Assembly: GCA_030949945.1 (NCBI GenBank)
Contig: JAUZRZ010000072.1
Coordinates: 1 to 44,591 of the forward strand
DNA from: Sulfurimonas sp.
GTDB lineage: Bacteria > Campylobacterota > Campylobacteria > Campylobacterales > Sulfurimonadaceae
Reading direction: 5' to 3'
Length of the DNA stretch: 44,591 nt
Made by a program: the position numbers and the translations under genes. Below are positions 26,331-36,969 of the stretch, in pieces. Numbering within the stretch: the stretch's first letter is position 1; each line of letters opens with the position of its first letter. The notes beneath the pieces are model-generated. The model was not told the origin of the DNA. It ran no database searches and worked only from the letters and a program-made list of their open reading frames with translations.

Positions 26331-26948
26331 ATGAAAGCTATTCTATTACTATTAACACTGTCATTCTCAGTTTTTGCACTTAGCATTAACGATTCCCTCC
26401 TAAAAGTACATGCTACACTTGTTCCTAAAATCTACTTAATGGACTACAAGTTTAAAGACAAAATACACAATAATACTATTTCCATAGCAATACTCTACCA
26501 ACAAAAAGAGTACAGAAGTGCAAAAAAACTCAAAAAGTTGATAGAAAGTAAATATAAAGATGGACTCAATAGTTATAAAGTAGAAGCAAAACTTGTTAAC
26601 TACAGCAATACTAATTTAGCTGAGGCAAATGTCTATTATCTTTTTCCTGCAAAGAAAAGTAACATCAAAAAAGCTATTAGACGAGCTTCTATAGATAATT
26701 CACTTACCTTTGCTTATCAAAAAGAAGATTTACAATATGGAGTAATGATATCTGTAGACATTTCCAAAAGAATCAAACCTCTTTTAAACTTAGAAGCAAT
26801 TAGTATGAACAATATCACGCTTAGACCAGTTCTCATTAAAATATCTACCATATATATTATGGATTTAGATTCTAGACTCAAAAATTTAGATATTAGAGGT
26901 TTTTATCTATTCCTCCCAATGTATTTAGCACAGGTAACTATTGTATGA
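26331..26948 (+). CDS. Periplasmic YfiR-like (DUF4154-type) protein
   Basis: The 205-residue protein has a signal peptide (MKAILLLLTLSFSVFALS). A mixed fold follows: SLLKVHATLVPKIYLMDYKF, NTISIAILYQQKEYRSAKKL and FAYQKEDLQYGVMISVDISK, then KPLLNLEAISMNNITLRPVL. The pattern of an early strand, an SIAILY strand, a mid-protein VYYLFP strand and a final 'G.mI..D...K..P.LN..A' block resembles YfiR. YfiR binds the periplasmic part of the diguanylate cyclase YfiN and represses it. The gene sits one base after the receptor gene and overlaps the cyclase gene (ATGA), as expected for such a relay. Confidence 0.6.
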   Translation: MKAILLLLTLSFSVFALSINDSLLKVHATLVPKIYLMDYKFKDKIHNNTISIAILYQQKEYRSAKKLKKLIESKYKDGLNSYKVEAKLVNYSNTNLAEANVYYLFPAKKSNIKKAIRRASIDNSLTFAYQKEDLQYGVMISVDISKRIKPLLNLEAISMNNITLRPVLIKISTIYIMDLDSRLKNLDIRGFYLFLPMYLAQVTIV

Positions 26949-29328
26949 GAATCAACTTTAACTCTATAACGGTCAAAACAACACTCCATATAATAGGTTT
27001 TACTCTTTCTTTTATATTTTTTGTTAGCTTTATTGTAAAAAGTCTTTTTATGCAATCTTATATGAATCTTGAAAAAGAAAAAGTAGTATTCATCTCTAAT
27101 CAAATTGCAGATGAAATAGCTATAAATATGAGTTTTAATTTTAATGAAGCTGTAGAAGAAGTTGTGACAAACACTCTCTCAAATACTAATATTTTACTTA
27201 TAAACATCTATGATAATCAAACTGATGAAAATAAAAACTTCTCGAACAATTCGCTAACACTAAAAATGCATAAAGAAAATAATGAAATCATACATACACA
27301 AGAGCTTATTGACCCAGTTGTTAACGAAGTAATTGGAGAACTTACTATTGTTTACTCAAATGACAACTATGAAGCCTATATAAATAGTTTTAATACATGG
27401 CTTTTGTTTGGTATTTTAGCATTTACTTTTTCTTTAGCTCTGCTTATATATTTACTCTACAAATCCTTAAAAAACCTCTCTATATTAGATAATGCCCTAA
27501 AAGAGTTTAATCCTCAGAATCCTCAAAAGCTTCAACTTCTCAATGCTCATAAAGATGAAGTTTCCTCTATTTCAAACTCTGCGAATAAAATGATAGAAAA
27601 AATTATAGAGTTTTTAGAGAGGACAAAAAAACTAAACCGTGACTTACACATAAGTCAAGCACACCTTAAAGATGCACAAAGAATGGCAAGAGTCGGAAGT
27701 TTTGAATACGATGCTGTTAGTGACAAACTTAAATTAAGTGATGAGTACTACAGAATCTTAGGTTTAAAAATGAGTATAGAGTTTACGTGGAGTAATTTTT
27801 TAAATCTCATCGCAATTGATGATGCAGTAAGAGTAAAAAATGCTTTTCATGTAGCATTAACAAATGGTTCTCGCTTTAGCATACAACATAAATTTTCCTT
27901 AGGGGCGAATAAAGAGATATATGTTCTTACTAAAGGTAAGGTGCGTAAGAAAAAAGATGGTAGTGTAAAACTCACTGCAATTAGTATGGATATAAGTAAT
28001 GATGTTGCGAACAAAAAGACCATTGAAAAGCTTGCCTACTATGATGCACTCACAGGTTTAGCAAACAGAACTCTCCTTAAAGATAGAATGCTAAAAGCCC
28101 TTCAAAGTGCAAAACGAAGAGAAGAAAAACTAGGTGTTATCTTCTTAGACTTAGACCATTTTAAACTTATTAATGACACATTAGGACATAGTGTAGGAGA
28201 TGAACTACTCATCTATGTCTCAAACCTACTTGAATCTCAAATTAGAGATTCTGATACACTTGCTCGTTTAGGTGGTGATGAGTTTGTGATACTTATTCCA
28301 TCTATTACTACAAATCAAGATATTGAAAAATTTGCTTCAAAAATTAGAACAATCATTAGAGGCTAAACATAACATTGGCACTCACCAACTCTACATCACT
28401 TCGAGTATTGGGGTAGCAATCTACCCAGATCATGGTCAAACACCTGATGACACTAATCCGTAATGCTGATACAGCAATGTATGAGGCTAAGAATGATGGA
28501 CGTAATAAATATAAAATCTACTCTAGTGCTATGGGTAACTTTGTTGATAAGCAACTAACACTAGAACAAGACCTCACAGAAGCAGTCAAGACAAAAGGTC
28601 AAATTCAAGTCTATTATCAGGTGAAAATCGATACACAATCAAAAAATATTATAGGTGCTGAAGCATTAGTACGCTGGAAGCATCCTAAAAATGGACTTAT
28701 TTTTCCTGATGATTTTATCTACATAGCTGAGAGTACAGGACTGATGGTAGAGCTTGGAAACAATATAATAGAACAATCAATACTTATGATTAAAGAGATA
28801 AATGAACTAGGCTTTAGTAGTTTTAAAATGGCCATTAACCTCTCAGCACGCCAGTTTGAAGAGAGTACTCTAGTCCCTTTTATAGCACTAACACTACAAA
28901 AACATGATATTGACCCCTCGCAAGTTGAGTTTGAGATAACAGAGAGTATTTCCATGTCTAACCTTGAGAATACTCTACGTATTCTTACAGAGCTCAAAAC
29001 ACTTGGTGTCTCTATCGCTATTGATGACTTTGGAACAGGTCACTCTTCATTAGCTTATCTAAAAAGATTTCCTATTGACACACTTAAAATAGACAAATCT
29101 TTTGTTATGGATATAGTAAGTGATGAAGAGGATAGAGTTATCGCACAAACAATCATTACAATGGCACACTCCTTAGGGCTTACCACTGTAGCCGAGGGAG
29201 TAGAAACACAAGAACATGTAAATATGCTTCAAAATATGGAGTGCGATACACTTCAGGGCTATTTTTACTCAAAAGCAATTGACAAAGAAGCATTTATAGA
29301 ATTTTTTAAAGCATATGACAATAAATAA
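26945..29328 (+). CDS. Membrane PAS-GGDEF-EAL protein (c-di-GMP enzyme), frameshifted
   Basis: Domains in order: a membrane helix (residues 15-37), a periplasmic sensor segment to about 145, a second helix (LLFGILAFTFSLALLIYLLY), a HAMP-like linker, a PAS domain (RMARVGSFEYDAVSDKLKLS), then GGDEF (YYDALTGLANRTLL, ARLGGDEFVILIP) and EAL (GAEALVRWKHPKNGLIFPDD, IDDFGTGHSSLAYLKRFPID). Both signature motifs are intact, so cyclase and phosphodiesterase activities are both possible. Indels near 28365 and 28440 split GGDEF from EAL. The corrected length is about 794 residues. The YfiR-like gene upstream suggests its periplasmic part is controlled by that protein. Confidence 0.87.
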
Positions 29329-29352
29329 TTAGCTATAATTTTATTAAATAAC

Positions 29353-29513
29353 TGATGTTACAGACTTTTCTTAAAAAGCCCCTTTTTTATAGCTTTTAGG
29401 GGGTTGTAGGGACAGTCATGTCCCTACAACTATAGGGGCTTCTGGCACTAAATGCCGACACCACTGTCACTAAAGTGCAAGTGTGGTGTTGCTCCTTATA
29501 GTCCGTAACATCA
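29353..29513. repeat. Nested-palindrome repeat, copy 1 (with terminal inverted repeats)
   Basis: The ends are TGATGTTACAGACT and the complement of TGATGTTACGGACT, giving 14-base terminal inverted repeats with one mismatch. Inside lies a 12-base perfect stem (GTTGTAGGGACA, loop GTCA) at 29403-29430, enclosed by AGCCCC/GGGGCT arms followed by a T-run, plus a further hairpin (ACACCAC...GTGGTGT) at 29459-29489. It lies between the GGDEF-EAL gene and murA and could act as a terminator in both directions. A second, diverged copy is at 34154-34262. It resembles a MITE or REP-type element. Confidence 0.75.
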
Positions 29514-29536
29514 CTAAATAACTACTAAAGAGACTT

Positions 29537-30799
29537 ATGGACTACTTAAAAGCACAGAGTGTTGATTCACTCAAAGGTACTATCAACATCTCCGGTGCAA
29601 AAAATGCATCTCTTCCTCTAATAGCGATGACTATCCTCGCAAAAAATAGTGTAAATATCAAAAATTTGCCCCATGTTGCCGATATTAGAACACTCCTTAA
29701 ACTTTTAACAAACCTAGGAGCAGAGGTTACTTTTTTAGATGAAAAAGTAACAGTTGATACAAAACCACTCCATCAAACAAAAGCCACATATGACATAGTC
29801 AAAACAATGCGTGCTTCTATCTTAGTTTTAGGTCCAATCCTTGCTCGTTTTGGTCACTGTGAAGTCTCTTTACCGGGTGGTTGTGCCATTGGTCAGCGTC
29901 CTATTGATTTACATTTAAAAGCACTAGAACAAATGGGTGCAAAAATAGAGATAAAAGCTGGATATATAGAAGCCAGAGCACCAAAAGGTCTTCAAGGGTG
30001 CAACATCATCTTTGATAAGATAACGGTAACAGGAACTGCAAATATTGTAATGGCAGCAGCACTTGCAAATGGTAAAACAACCATAACAAATGCAGCACGC
30101 GAACCCGAAGTAGTACAACTCTGTGAAGTTCTCAATGAGAGTGGTGTGAAGATAGAAGGTATAGGAACAGCTATCCTAATAGTCCATGGAACAGCTGGGG
30201 AACTAATAAATATTGTTGATTTTAGTATCATACCAGACCGCATAGAAGCGGGAACATATCTTTGTGCTGGAGCTATCACTAAGTCACAAATAACTCTTAC
30301 AAATGTAGAACCTAAACACTTAGGGGCAGTTTTAGCAAAACTCGAAGAGATGGGGAGTAGTTTTACACTGACTGATGACACCATTACAATTCACCCATCA
30401 AAAAAAATAAAACCTGTAAAGATAGTAACCCAAGAGTACCCTGCATTTCCAACAGATATGCAAGCACAATTTATGGCACTCGCTACTCAGGCAGATGGTG
30501 TCTCCATCATAGAAGAGAGACTTTTTGGAAACCGTTTTATGCATGTGAGCGAACTCCAACGTATGGGAGCAGACATCACACTCAATGCTCACACAGCAAC
30601 TGTAAATGGTAAAACAAAATTAAGTGGAACTGATGTTATGGCAACAGACTTACGAGCCTCATCCGCACTTGTTCTAGCAGCTCTCGTAGCAAGTGGAGAG
30701 ACAAATATACACCGTATCTATCATCTCGATAGAGGTTATGATGCTCTCGAGAAGAAACTAGGTGGCGTTGGAGCAGATATACAAAGACTTCAAGAGTAG
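29537..30799 (+). CDS. murA: UDP-N-acetylglucosamine 1-carboxyvinyltransferase
   Basis: MurA commits UDP-GlcNAc to peptidoglycan by adding enolpyruvate. The intact 420-residue protein has [20 protein letters not shown] near residue 12, [20 protein letters not shown], then [16 protein letters not shown] with the catalytic Cys (the fosfomycin target) near 118. [20 protein letters not shown] lies near 310 and [20 protein letters not shown] near 370. It is convergent with hspR, leaving only three bases between the stops. Confidence 0.96.
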   Translation: MDYLKAQSVDSLKGTINISGAKNASLPLIAMTILAKNSVNIKNLPHVADIRTLLKLLTNLGAEVTFLDEKVTVDTKPLHQTKATYDIVKTMRASILVLGPILARFGHCEVSLPGGCAIGQRPIDLHLKALEQMGAKIEIKAGYIEARAPKGLQGCNIIFDKITVTGTANIVMAAALANGKTTITNAAREPEVVQLCEVLNESGVKIEGIGTAILIVHGTAGELINIVDFSIIPDRIEAGTYLCAGAITKSQITLTNVEPKHLGAVLAKLEEMGSSFTLTDDTITIHPSKKIKPVKIVTQEYPAFPTDMQAQFMALATQADGVSIIEERLFGNRFMHVSELQRMGADITLNAHTATVNGKTKLSGTDVMATDLRASSALVLAALVASGETNIHRIYHLDRGYDALEKKLGGVGADIQRLQE

Positions 30800-30802
30800 C
30801 TT

Positions 30803-31180
30803 TTACTCTTCAAATATAATCATATCGTAAACACTACGAGTTGTAACAAGTGCTTTGTCAGGTGAAACTGAGTGTGCATTTGTTGCACGCTTAACCTTAT
30901 GTCTAAGCTCAGCTATCTCTTTTTCCATCTCATCAACATTCGATTTTAAGCGCATTATAATATCAACACCTGCAAGGTTAACACCTAACTCTCTTGTTAA
31001 ACGCAGAATAAGTTTTATCTTATCAATATCTCGTTCAGAGTATAATCTTATCCGACCATTTGAACGCGATGGGCAGATAAGGTTTTCACGCTCATACTGA
31101 CGTAGTGTTTGAGGATGAATTTCAAGTAGTTTAGAGACTATGCTTATTAAATACACCGGTTCATCATAATTATGAATCAT
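30803..31180 (-). CDS. hspR: MerR-family heat-shock repressor HspR
   Basis: The 125-residue protein starts YDEPVYLISIVSKLLEIHPQ then TLRQYERENLICPSRSNGRI, RLYSERDIDKIKLILRLTRE and LGVNLAGVDIIMRL. This is the winged-helix start and helix pattern of HspR, which represses chaperone operons at HAIR sites. A coiled coil (DEMEKEIAELRHKVKRA) follows. The gene lies three bases downstream of cbpA, the standard cbpA-hspR pair of Campylobacterota, so it probably autoregulates through the operator at 32111. Confidence 0.92.
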   Translation of the reverse strand: MIHNYDEPVYLISIVSKLLEIHPQTLRQYERENLICPSRSNGRIRLYSERDIDKIKLILRLTRELGVNLAGVDIIMRLKSNVDEMEKEIAELRHKVKRATNAHSVSPDKALVTTRSVYDMIIFEE

Positions 31181-31183
31181 CGT

Positions 31184-32056
31184 TTACTCCTTAGGAAGTT
31201 TCTCTTTCATCATTTGGACTAAATCTTCATCCAAAGAATCAACATCAGGTAAAACAATATTCGCTTTAAGATATAAATTTCCACGAGTTTTTGTTTTACG
31301 GTTCATAGCACCCATCTCTTTTACACGAAAACGCTGTCCATTTTTTGTGTTTTTTGGTACTTTTAGTTTTATCTCTTTTTCTAGTGTTTCTATCGCAATT
31401 TTCTCACCAAAAAGTGCAGCATATAAAGGTACATCAAAAGTTTTGACTAAGTCATCCCCTTCTCTTTCATATTCTGAACTTGGAGCAACTGTGATTCTTA
31501 AGAAAAGGTCACCTACTCTACCACCTTGAGCATGACCCTTACCTTTAACTCTCATTTTCTCGCCACTCTTTACACCAGCTGGAATTTTGATGTCAAATCG
31601 ATCTCCATTAACTGCAACAGAGTGACTACCACCAAGTATGGAGACAACAAAAGGAATAGTGACATTTGCCTCCATATCAAGATTTACTTCTTGCTGGAAC
31701 CCTCCGCCACCAAAGCCACCTCCACCAAACGGATTACCACCACCGCCACCTTGAGAGAACATCTCACGAAGTATATCTTCCATACTACCTGATCCTGCTC
31801 CACCATGACTACGAGAAAAGTCGTGATAATTTTGACCACCAAACATTGCATCTCCATGCATATCATACTGCTGTTTTTTCTCTTTATCACTCAGTATTTC
31901 GTAAGCACTGTTTATCTCTTTAAACTTCTCTTCCGCAGACTCATCTTTGTTAACATCTGGATGATACTGTCGTGCTAATTTTCTATATGCCTTTTTTATC
32001 TCTGATTCACTCGCGTTTTCACTTATTTCAAGTGTTTTGTATAATGATTTTGCCAT
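31184..32056 (-). CDS. cbpA: DnaJ-class co-chaperone (CbpA-like)
   Basis: The J-domain has KTLEISENASESEIKKAYRK then LARQYHPDVNKDESAEEKFK, with the HPD motif that stimulates DnaK near residue 33. A Gly/Phe-rich linker (GGGGNPFGGGGFGGGGFQQE) spans about residues 95-115. The C-terminal substrate-binding domain includes FDIKIPAGVKSGEKMRVKGK and LKVPKNTKNGQRFRVKEMGA. There is no zinc-finger domain, so at 290 residues it is CbpA-like rather than full DnaJ. It is the first gene of the cbpA-hspR operon. Confidence 0.92.
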   Translation of the reverse strand: MAKSLYKTLEISENASESEIKKAYRKLARQYHPDVNKDESAEEKFKEINSAYEILSDKEKKQQYDMHGDAMFGGQNYHDFSRSHGGAGSGSMEDILREMFSQGGGGGNPFGGGGFGGGGFQQEVNLDMEANVTIPFVVSILGGSHSVAVNGDRFDIKIPAGVKSGEKMRVKGKGHAQGGRVGDLFLRITVAPSSEYEREGDDLVKTFDVPLYAALFGEKIAIETLEKEIKLKVPKNTKNGQRFRVKEMGAMNRKTKTRGNLYLKANIVLPDVDSLDEDLVQMMKEKLPKE

Positions 32057-32110
32057 TTTTCTATCCTAAAGTTTATTATAAAATTGTTTCTTATGTGTAA
32101 TTATATCACA

Positions 32111-32139
32111 AGAGTTGAGTCTATGTCAATCAACTCTTA
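32111..32139. promoter_or_regulatory. HAIR-like inverted repeat, candidate HspR operator
   Basis: AAGAGTTGA and its exact complement TCAACTCTT are separated by 11 bases, 55 bases before the cbpA start. The halves resemble the HspR-binding HAIR repeat (CTTGAGT-N7-ACTCAAG), with TTGAGT present in the left part and ACTCTTAAG on the right. It also lies 41 bases upstream of the divergent HD-GYP gene, so one site could touch both promoters. Confidence 0.6.
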
Positions 32140-32179
32140 AGAAATAATCTTTTAATCTCTTTTTTGATAAAGTTACACT

Positions 32180-34117
32180 ATGAATACACAAAAAAAACTC
32201 TTATTTTCAGCTCTAGTAATTATTTTACTTTTGATTTCATTTTTAACAGCTTATAGTGACTTTAAAAATGATCATAAAATAATAAACAATATAGAGTTAG
32301 TCCAAAAAAAACTTACACAACTTACATATATTGATAATATTATAACTCAACTTCAAAAAGAGAGGGGACTCTCAGCTATTTACTATGATAATCACTCTAA
32401 AAAATATGCTCATGCTCTTGAACAACAGAGAAAAAAAACAGACTATTTTATAAAAAAAGCTTCCAGTCAAGTTGATATAAAAGAGTTGTCATTAAAACGC
32501 GATGAGGCAATTGAAGTGATAAACAGAGCAAAAATATCAAGATTTGATGCTTTTATGAACTATACTACTCTTATAAAGTCTCTTTTACTCCAATCCGAAG
32601 ATCTTATATTTAAGACAAAAAACTCAGATATTAAAAACTCTCTTATCTACTATCACTCCTTAAACATTATGCAAGAGGCTGCTGGAGAACTTCGAGGCTT
32701 AATTGGTGGAATTTTAACAACAAAAACAATATCAAGAGAAGAGTATAATGAGATAATAATACTAAAGAGAATTCTTGCTAAACACTACAAGCGCATAAAG
32801 GGAAAGATAAAACTTCCATTAAACTTTAAAAAGGAAAATTCTAGTACTGTACACTCAACGATAAATCAAATTACAAATATCACGTCTTTCAATGATAGCT
32901 CACTTCAAAATATAAATATAGAACCCTTACAATGGTTTGAAAAAGCTTCAAGCAGAGTAAATCTAATTCGTGAGAGTACTCTCCAAGAGATTGATTATAT
33001 TAACAGTGTTATAGAAACATCAATGAATGAAGCGATAACTACACATACAAGACATCTTCTTCTATGGTCTTTTGCTACTATAACTATTCTTATAGTTATT
33101 AGTATTGCATGGATGCTCTTTAACAGACTCTTATCAGAACAGAAGCTACTTCAAAACTATAAAAAAATTATAGATGAGAATCCTAACTCTATTGTTTCTA
33201 AAACAGATATGAATGGTCGAATCACTTATGCAAACGATAATTTTTGCCATGTTTCTAAATTTACTCGTGATGAACTTATAGGAAAATCTCATAATATTAT
33301 TCGTCATATGGATGTTGATAACAACACCTTTAAAGAGCTTTGGTCAACTATTCAATCTGGAAACACATGGAGTGGAATTATTAAAAACCGTGCAAAGGAT
33401 GGAGAGCCTTATTGGGTAGATGCTTCAATATCCCCAGTTTATAATTACAAAGGCATATTGGTAGAGTATATTGCAATGCGTCACAATATTACAGAGATGA
33501 TTTTACAAAAAGAGGAGACAGAAAGAACACAACGAGAACTTATCTATAGACTAGGTGAGTCTGTTGAGTCTCGATCAAAAGAGAGTGGAAACCATGTCCG
33601 CCGTGTCGCACACTACTCAAAAATCCTCGCCCTCCTCTATGGCTATAGCGAAGATGAGTCTGAGACAATTTTTATTGCTTCAACTATGCATGATATGGGG
33701 AAAATTGCTATTCCAGATGCTATTTTACTTAAACCTGGACGTCTTGATAAAGATGATTTTGAGATTATGAAAACACACTCAAACATAGGCTTCAAACTTC
33801 TCTCTGGCTCAAGTCTACCTATCTTAAAAATGGCATCTATTATAGCCCATGAGCATCATGAACACTTTAATGGAAGGGGTTACCCACTAGGAATAGAGGG
33901 AGAGGACATCTCTATTCATGCAAGGATAGTAGCTATTGTTGATGTTTTTGATGCACTTATTTCAGATAGAGTTTATAAAAAAGCATGGGATTTAGAAAAA
34001 GTACTAACTACACTTCAAAGTGAGTCATCCAAGCAGTTTGATCCTCTTCTTGTGAAACTATTTATTGAAAATATTGATAAATTTATGGAAATTAAACTGC
34101 AGTATGAAGATGTTTAA
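32180..34117 (+). CDS. NIT-PAS-HD-GYP c-di-GMP phosphodiesterase
   Basis: A membrane helix (residues 7-27) is followed by a periplasmic sensor region resembling the nitrate/nitrite-sensing NIT domain, with the typical IITQLQKERGLSAIYY segment near residue 57. A second helix lies near 290-312. A PAS domain follows (NSIVSKTDMNGRITYANDNF). The HD-GYP domain has ESRSKESGNHVRRVAHYSKI, TMHDMGKIAIPDAILLKPGR (the HD metal pair) and HHEHFNGRGYPLGIEGEDIS (the GYP motif). All key residues are present, so it should hydrolyse c-di-GMP. The frame is intact at 645 residues. The signal detected is inferred only. Confidence 0.87.
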   Translation: MNTQKKLLFSALVIILLLISFLTAYSDFKNDHKIINNIELVQKKLTQLTYIDNIITQLQKERGLSAIYYDNHSKKYAHALEQQRKKTDYFIKKASSQVDIKELSLKRDEAIEVINRAKISRFDAFMNYTTLIKSLLLQSEDLIFKTKNSDIKNSLIYYHSLNIMQEAAGELRGLIGGILTTKTISREEYNEIIILKRILAKHYKRIKGKIKLPLNFKKENSSTVHSTINQITNITSFNDSSLQNINIEPLQWFEKASSRVNLIRESTLQEIDYINSVIETSMNEAITTHTRHLLLWSFATITILIVISIAWMLFNRLLSEQKLLQNYKKIIDENPNSIVSKTDMNGRITYANDNFCHVSKFTRDELIGKSHNIIRHMDVDNNTFKELWSTIQSGNTWSGIIKNRAKDGEPYWVDASISPVYNYKGILVEYIAMRHNITEMILQKEETERTQRELIYRLGESVESRSKESGNHVRRVAHYSKILALLYGYSEDESETIFIASTMHDMGKIAIPDAILLKPGRLDKDDFEIMKTHSNIGFKLLSGSSLPILKMASIIAHEHHEHFNGRGYPLGIEGEDISIHARIVAIVDVFDALISDRVYKKAWDLEKVLTTLQSESSKQFDPLLVKLFIENIDKFMEIKLQYEDV

Positions 34118-34153
34118 ATTTCATCTCGTAGTGAGATGAAATAGACTTTTTAC

Positions 34154-34262
34154 TGATGTTACAGACTATAAGGCACGCTAACCAATGGCATCGGCATTAC
34201 TAGGTAGTCGCAGGGACAAATTTGTCCCTGCAACCCCCTGAAGCTATAAAAAAAGGGCTTTT
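34154..34262. repeat. Nested-palindrome repeat, copy 2 (right end truncated)
   Basis: Starts TGATGTTACAGACTATAAGG, matching one end of copy 1 on its complementary strand. Contains a perfect palindrome at 34210-34231 with arms GCAGGGACAAA, then CAACCCCCT and AAGCTATAAAAAAAGGGCTT, the same order as in copy 1. The T-A pair beside GGGACA in copy 1 is C-G here, so both strands of the stem changed together. The far terminal repeat is missing where purH ends. The position between the convergent HD-GYP and purH genes suits a two-way terminator. Confidence 0.75.
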
Positions 34263-34263
34263 T

Positions 34264-35799
34264 TTAGTGTAAAAAGTGGCGAACTTCTGAGAAGTATAGA
34301 CTCATACCAAACTCATTAGCAGCATCTATGATCTCCTGATCTCTAATGCTACCACCCGGTTCGATTACATTTTTAATGCCTGCTTCTGCAGCGGCATCGA
34401 TACTATCACGGAAAGGAAAAAATGCTTCAGATGCTAAAGCAGCACCTCTTACATCAAGACCCATATCTTTTGCCTTTTTCAAAGCACACTGAGCAGCATC
34501 AACGCGAGATGTCATACCCATACCAACTGCTACCATTGCAGAGTTTTTAACATATACAACACAGTTAGATTTTGTAAGAGATGCTATTTTGTATGCTATC
34601 TCCATATCTTTCATATCTTGGCTCTGTGCTGCTATTTTAGATACTAACTTAGCATTTTTAACTTCATCAACTCCTACCATATCTGCATCTTGAAAAACAA
34701 ATCCACCATCAACATGTTTAAAATCTTTTTTATCATTTGCAAGGATTAAAGTATCCGCTCCCATCTCAAAAAGTTTGATACGTTTTTTCTTAGCAAAAAT
34801 TTCTTGTGCTTCTAAAGTAATACGACCTGCGATTACAACTTCTAAGAATATCTCATTCATTTTTTCTGCAAGTTCCGCGTTTACAGTACCGTTTACTGCT
34901 ACAACACCACCAAACGCAGACACTGGGTCACATTTAAGTGCCTCAGTATAAGACTCTAAAAGTGTATCTTTAATTGCAAAACCACAAGGATTACCATGTT
35001 TTGAGATACATACTGCGTTTTGCTCACCAAAACCTCGTGCAATTTTAACAGCACCATTAAGATCATTTAAGTTGTTAAAACTCGCTTCACCTTTGAGTGT
35101 TGTAAAGTTATCTGTGAAATGGTTGTTAAACTCGTAAAGTGCACCTTTTTGATGAGGGTTTTCACCATAACGAGTGTTCATTACTTTCTCTCCAACGATA
35201 AACTGCTTCTCACCAAAACCTTCGTTAAAACGCTCATTCATATAGTTTGCTATCATAGAGTCATAAGCCGCCGTATGCTCATAAGCTTTTATCATATAGC
35301 CACGACGGAAATCTTTTGTATTTTTTTCATTCTCAATCGCGTCAATTACTTCAGCATAATCTTGGACATTTGTAACAATGATAACAGCATCAAAGTTCTT
35401 AGCAGCAGAACGAACCATAGCAGGTCCACCGATGTCAATGTTCTCAATAATCTCATCAAAATCATCAGTTTTTTCAATAGTCTCTTTAAATGGGTAAAGG
35501 TTTACACAAACAAGGTCAATAGATTCAACCCCGAGTTCTTTTGCTTGGTCAAGGTGGCTCTGCTTGTCACGACGGTGTAAGATTCCACCATGAACATAAG
35601 GGTTTAAAGTTTTTACACGCCCTTCAAAACACTCAGGAAACTTAGTAACCTCATCGATTTCAATAGCAGCTATACCAGCTTCAACTAACTTCTTATAAGT
35701 TCCACCAGTTGAGATAATCTCATAACCATTTTTTACTAAAGAGTTACAAAACTCAACAATTCCCGCTTTATCGCTTACACTTACTAATGCTCTTTTCAT
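34264..35799 (-). CDS. purH: Bifunctional AICAR formyltransferase/IMP cyclohydrolase
   Basis: PurH performs the last two steps of IMP synthesis. The intact 511 residues begin [20 protein letters not shown] (cyclohydrolase domain) with [14 protein letters not shown] and [15 protein letters not shown]. The transformylase domain has [18 protein letters not shown] near residue 208, [12 protein letters not shown] with the catalytic Lys-His near 260, and [20 protein letters not shown] near 455. The 74-base upstream gap should hold its promoter. Confidence 0.96.
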   Translation of the reverse strand: MKRALVSVSDKAGIVEFCNSLVKNGYEIISTGGTYKKLVEAGIAAIEIDEVTKFPECFEGRVKTLNPYVHGGILHRRDKQSHLDQAKELGVESIDLVCVNLYPFKETIEKTDDFDEIIENIDIGGPAMVRSAAKNFDAVIIVTNVQDYAEVIDAIENEKNTKDFRRGYMIKAYEHTAAYDSMIANYMNERFNEGFGEKQFIVGEKVMNTRYGENPHQKGALYEFNNHFTDNFTTLKGEASFNNLNDLNGAVKIARGFGEQNAVCISKHGNPCGFAIKDTLLESYTEALKCDPVSAFGGVVAVNGTVNAELAEKMNEIFLEVVIAGRITLEAQEIFAKKKRIKLFEMGADTLILANDKKDFKHVDGGFVFQDADMVGVDEVKNAKLVSKIAAQSQDMKDMEIAYKIASLTKSNCVVYVKNSAMVAVGMGMTSRVDAAQCALKKAKDMGLDVRGAALASEAFFPFRDSIDAAAEAGIKNVIEPGGSIRDQEIIDAANEFGMSLYFSEVRHFLH

Positions 35800-35873
35800 G
35801 AAAAACCCTTGCTTTAAATAATTATGAAACTCTATCTAAAAAGAGATTATGTTTTGATGAAAATAGCTCCTTT

Positions 35874-36969
35874 CTAAGAAGCTCTATTTTCTAAAAACTC
35901 TATTATTTCTTCTTCACTTCCTTTAAATAAAAGCGGTATCGTAGTTTTTTCTATTTGAAACTGATACATAGGGTCGTAATATTTCTCTAACAACTCTTTA
36001 ATAAACTGCTTATAAAGTTTCTCTTTTAAAGCTTCATCCTGAGTATTACTAGCCTCTGTAAAAATGATATTAATATTAGTATAGTTTTCACTGCCTAAAC
36101 GTTTTTTTATCTTACTTAAACCCTTAGCAACATCTTCTACCCACTTTGATACACCCTGCATCCCCATATGTTGAGACATACTCTTTTTGTGCTTTAAGTA
36201 CATACTCATCATAACTCACAAGAACTCTATCAGATATTGGTCGCTCTAAAATAATCATCTGCCCATCCATTAGATTTTCATAAACTTCTTTAGGCATAAA
36301 AGCTCGACCAATATTGTGACTTTCATGCTCTATTATGACTTCTTTATACTTTTTTTCTTGGGTCTGTATAAGTGCATATGCTAAATTATTTTCAAAGTTT
36401 ATTTGTGTAGGTTGTATTGATACATTATTTCCAAAAGAGGAGCCTTTATGATTGGCTAGACCTTCTAAGTCTATAGAGTTTTTTATTCTTTTTAAAAGAA
36501 TTGTTTTTCCAGAACCTGTATAACCCCCAATGATGATGGTTTTTGTTTCTTTAGAGATTCGCAGAGATTCTTCCATTAAAAAAGTACGAAAGGCTTTATA
36601 TCCACCTTTGAGTCGTACTATATTTACACCTGCTTCACTTAACCAAGCCTGTGCAATTGATGAGCGTTGTCCACCACGAAAGCAGTATAGTAGTGCATTT
36701 GGATGTGTTCTTAAATACTCCAACCACTGCTCTACTCTCTTCTTCTTACCCTCTTCTTTTATAAGGTTTTGGGCTAGAAGTACAGCAGCAGCATTTCCAT
36801 TTTTTTTGTACTCAGTACCTACAAGGTGGCGTTCTTCATTACTAAGAATTGGAAGATTTTTTGCATTTAAAAAAGCTCCTTTTTCATACTCAACCCCAGC
36901 TCTTACATCAAGTAAGTCTCTCTTATTTAAAACTATTGAGCGAAAATCATCTGTTAGTAAATCTGACAC
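35874..36969 (-). CDS. selU: tRNA 2-selenouridine synthase, frameshifted
   Basis: SelU (MnmH) replaces sulfur of 2-thiouridine at the tRNA wobble position with selenium from SelD. The N-terminal rhodanese domain has LDVRAGVEYEKGAFLNAKNL and ALLYCFRGGQRSSIAQAWLS with the catalytic Cys. The P-loop domain has IIGGYTGSGKTILLKRI and the following IEHESHNIGR. One indel near 36165-36210 separates the C-terminal WVEDVAKGLSKIKKRLGSEN part. The corrected length is about 364, normal for the family. The GTG start overlaps the selD stop (TAGTG), so the two selenium genes are coupled. Confidence 0.9.
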
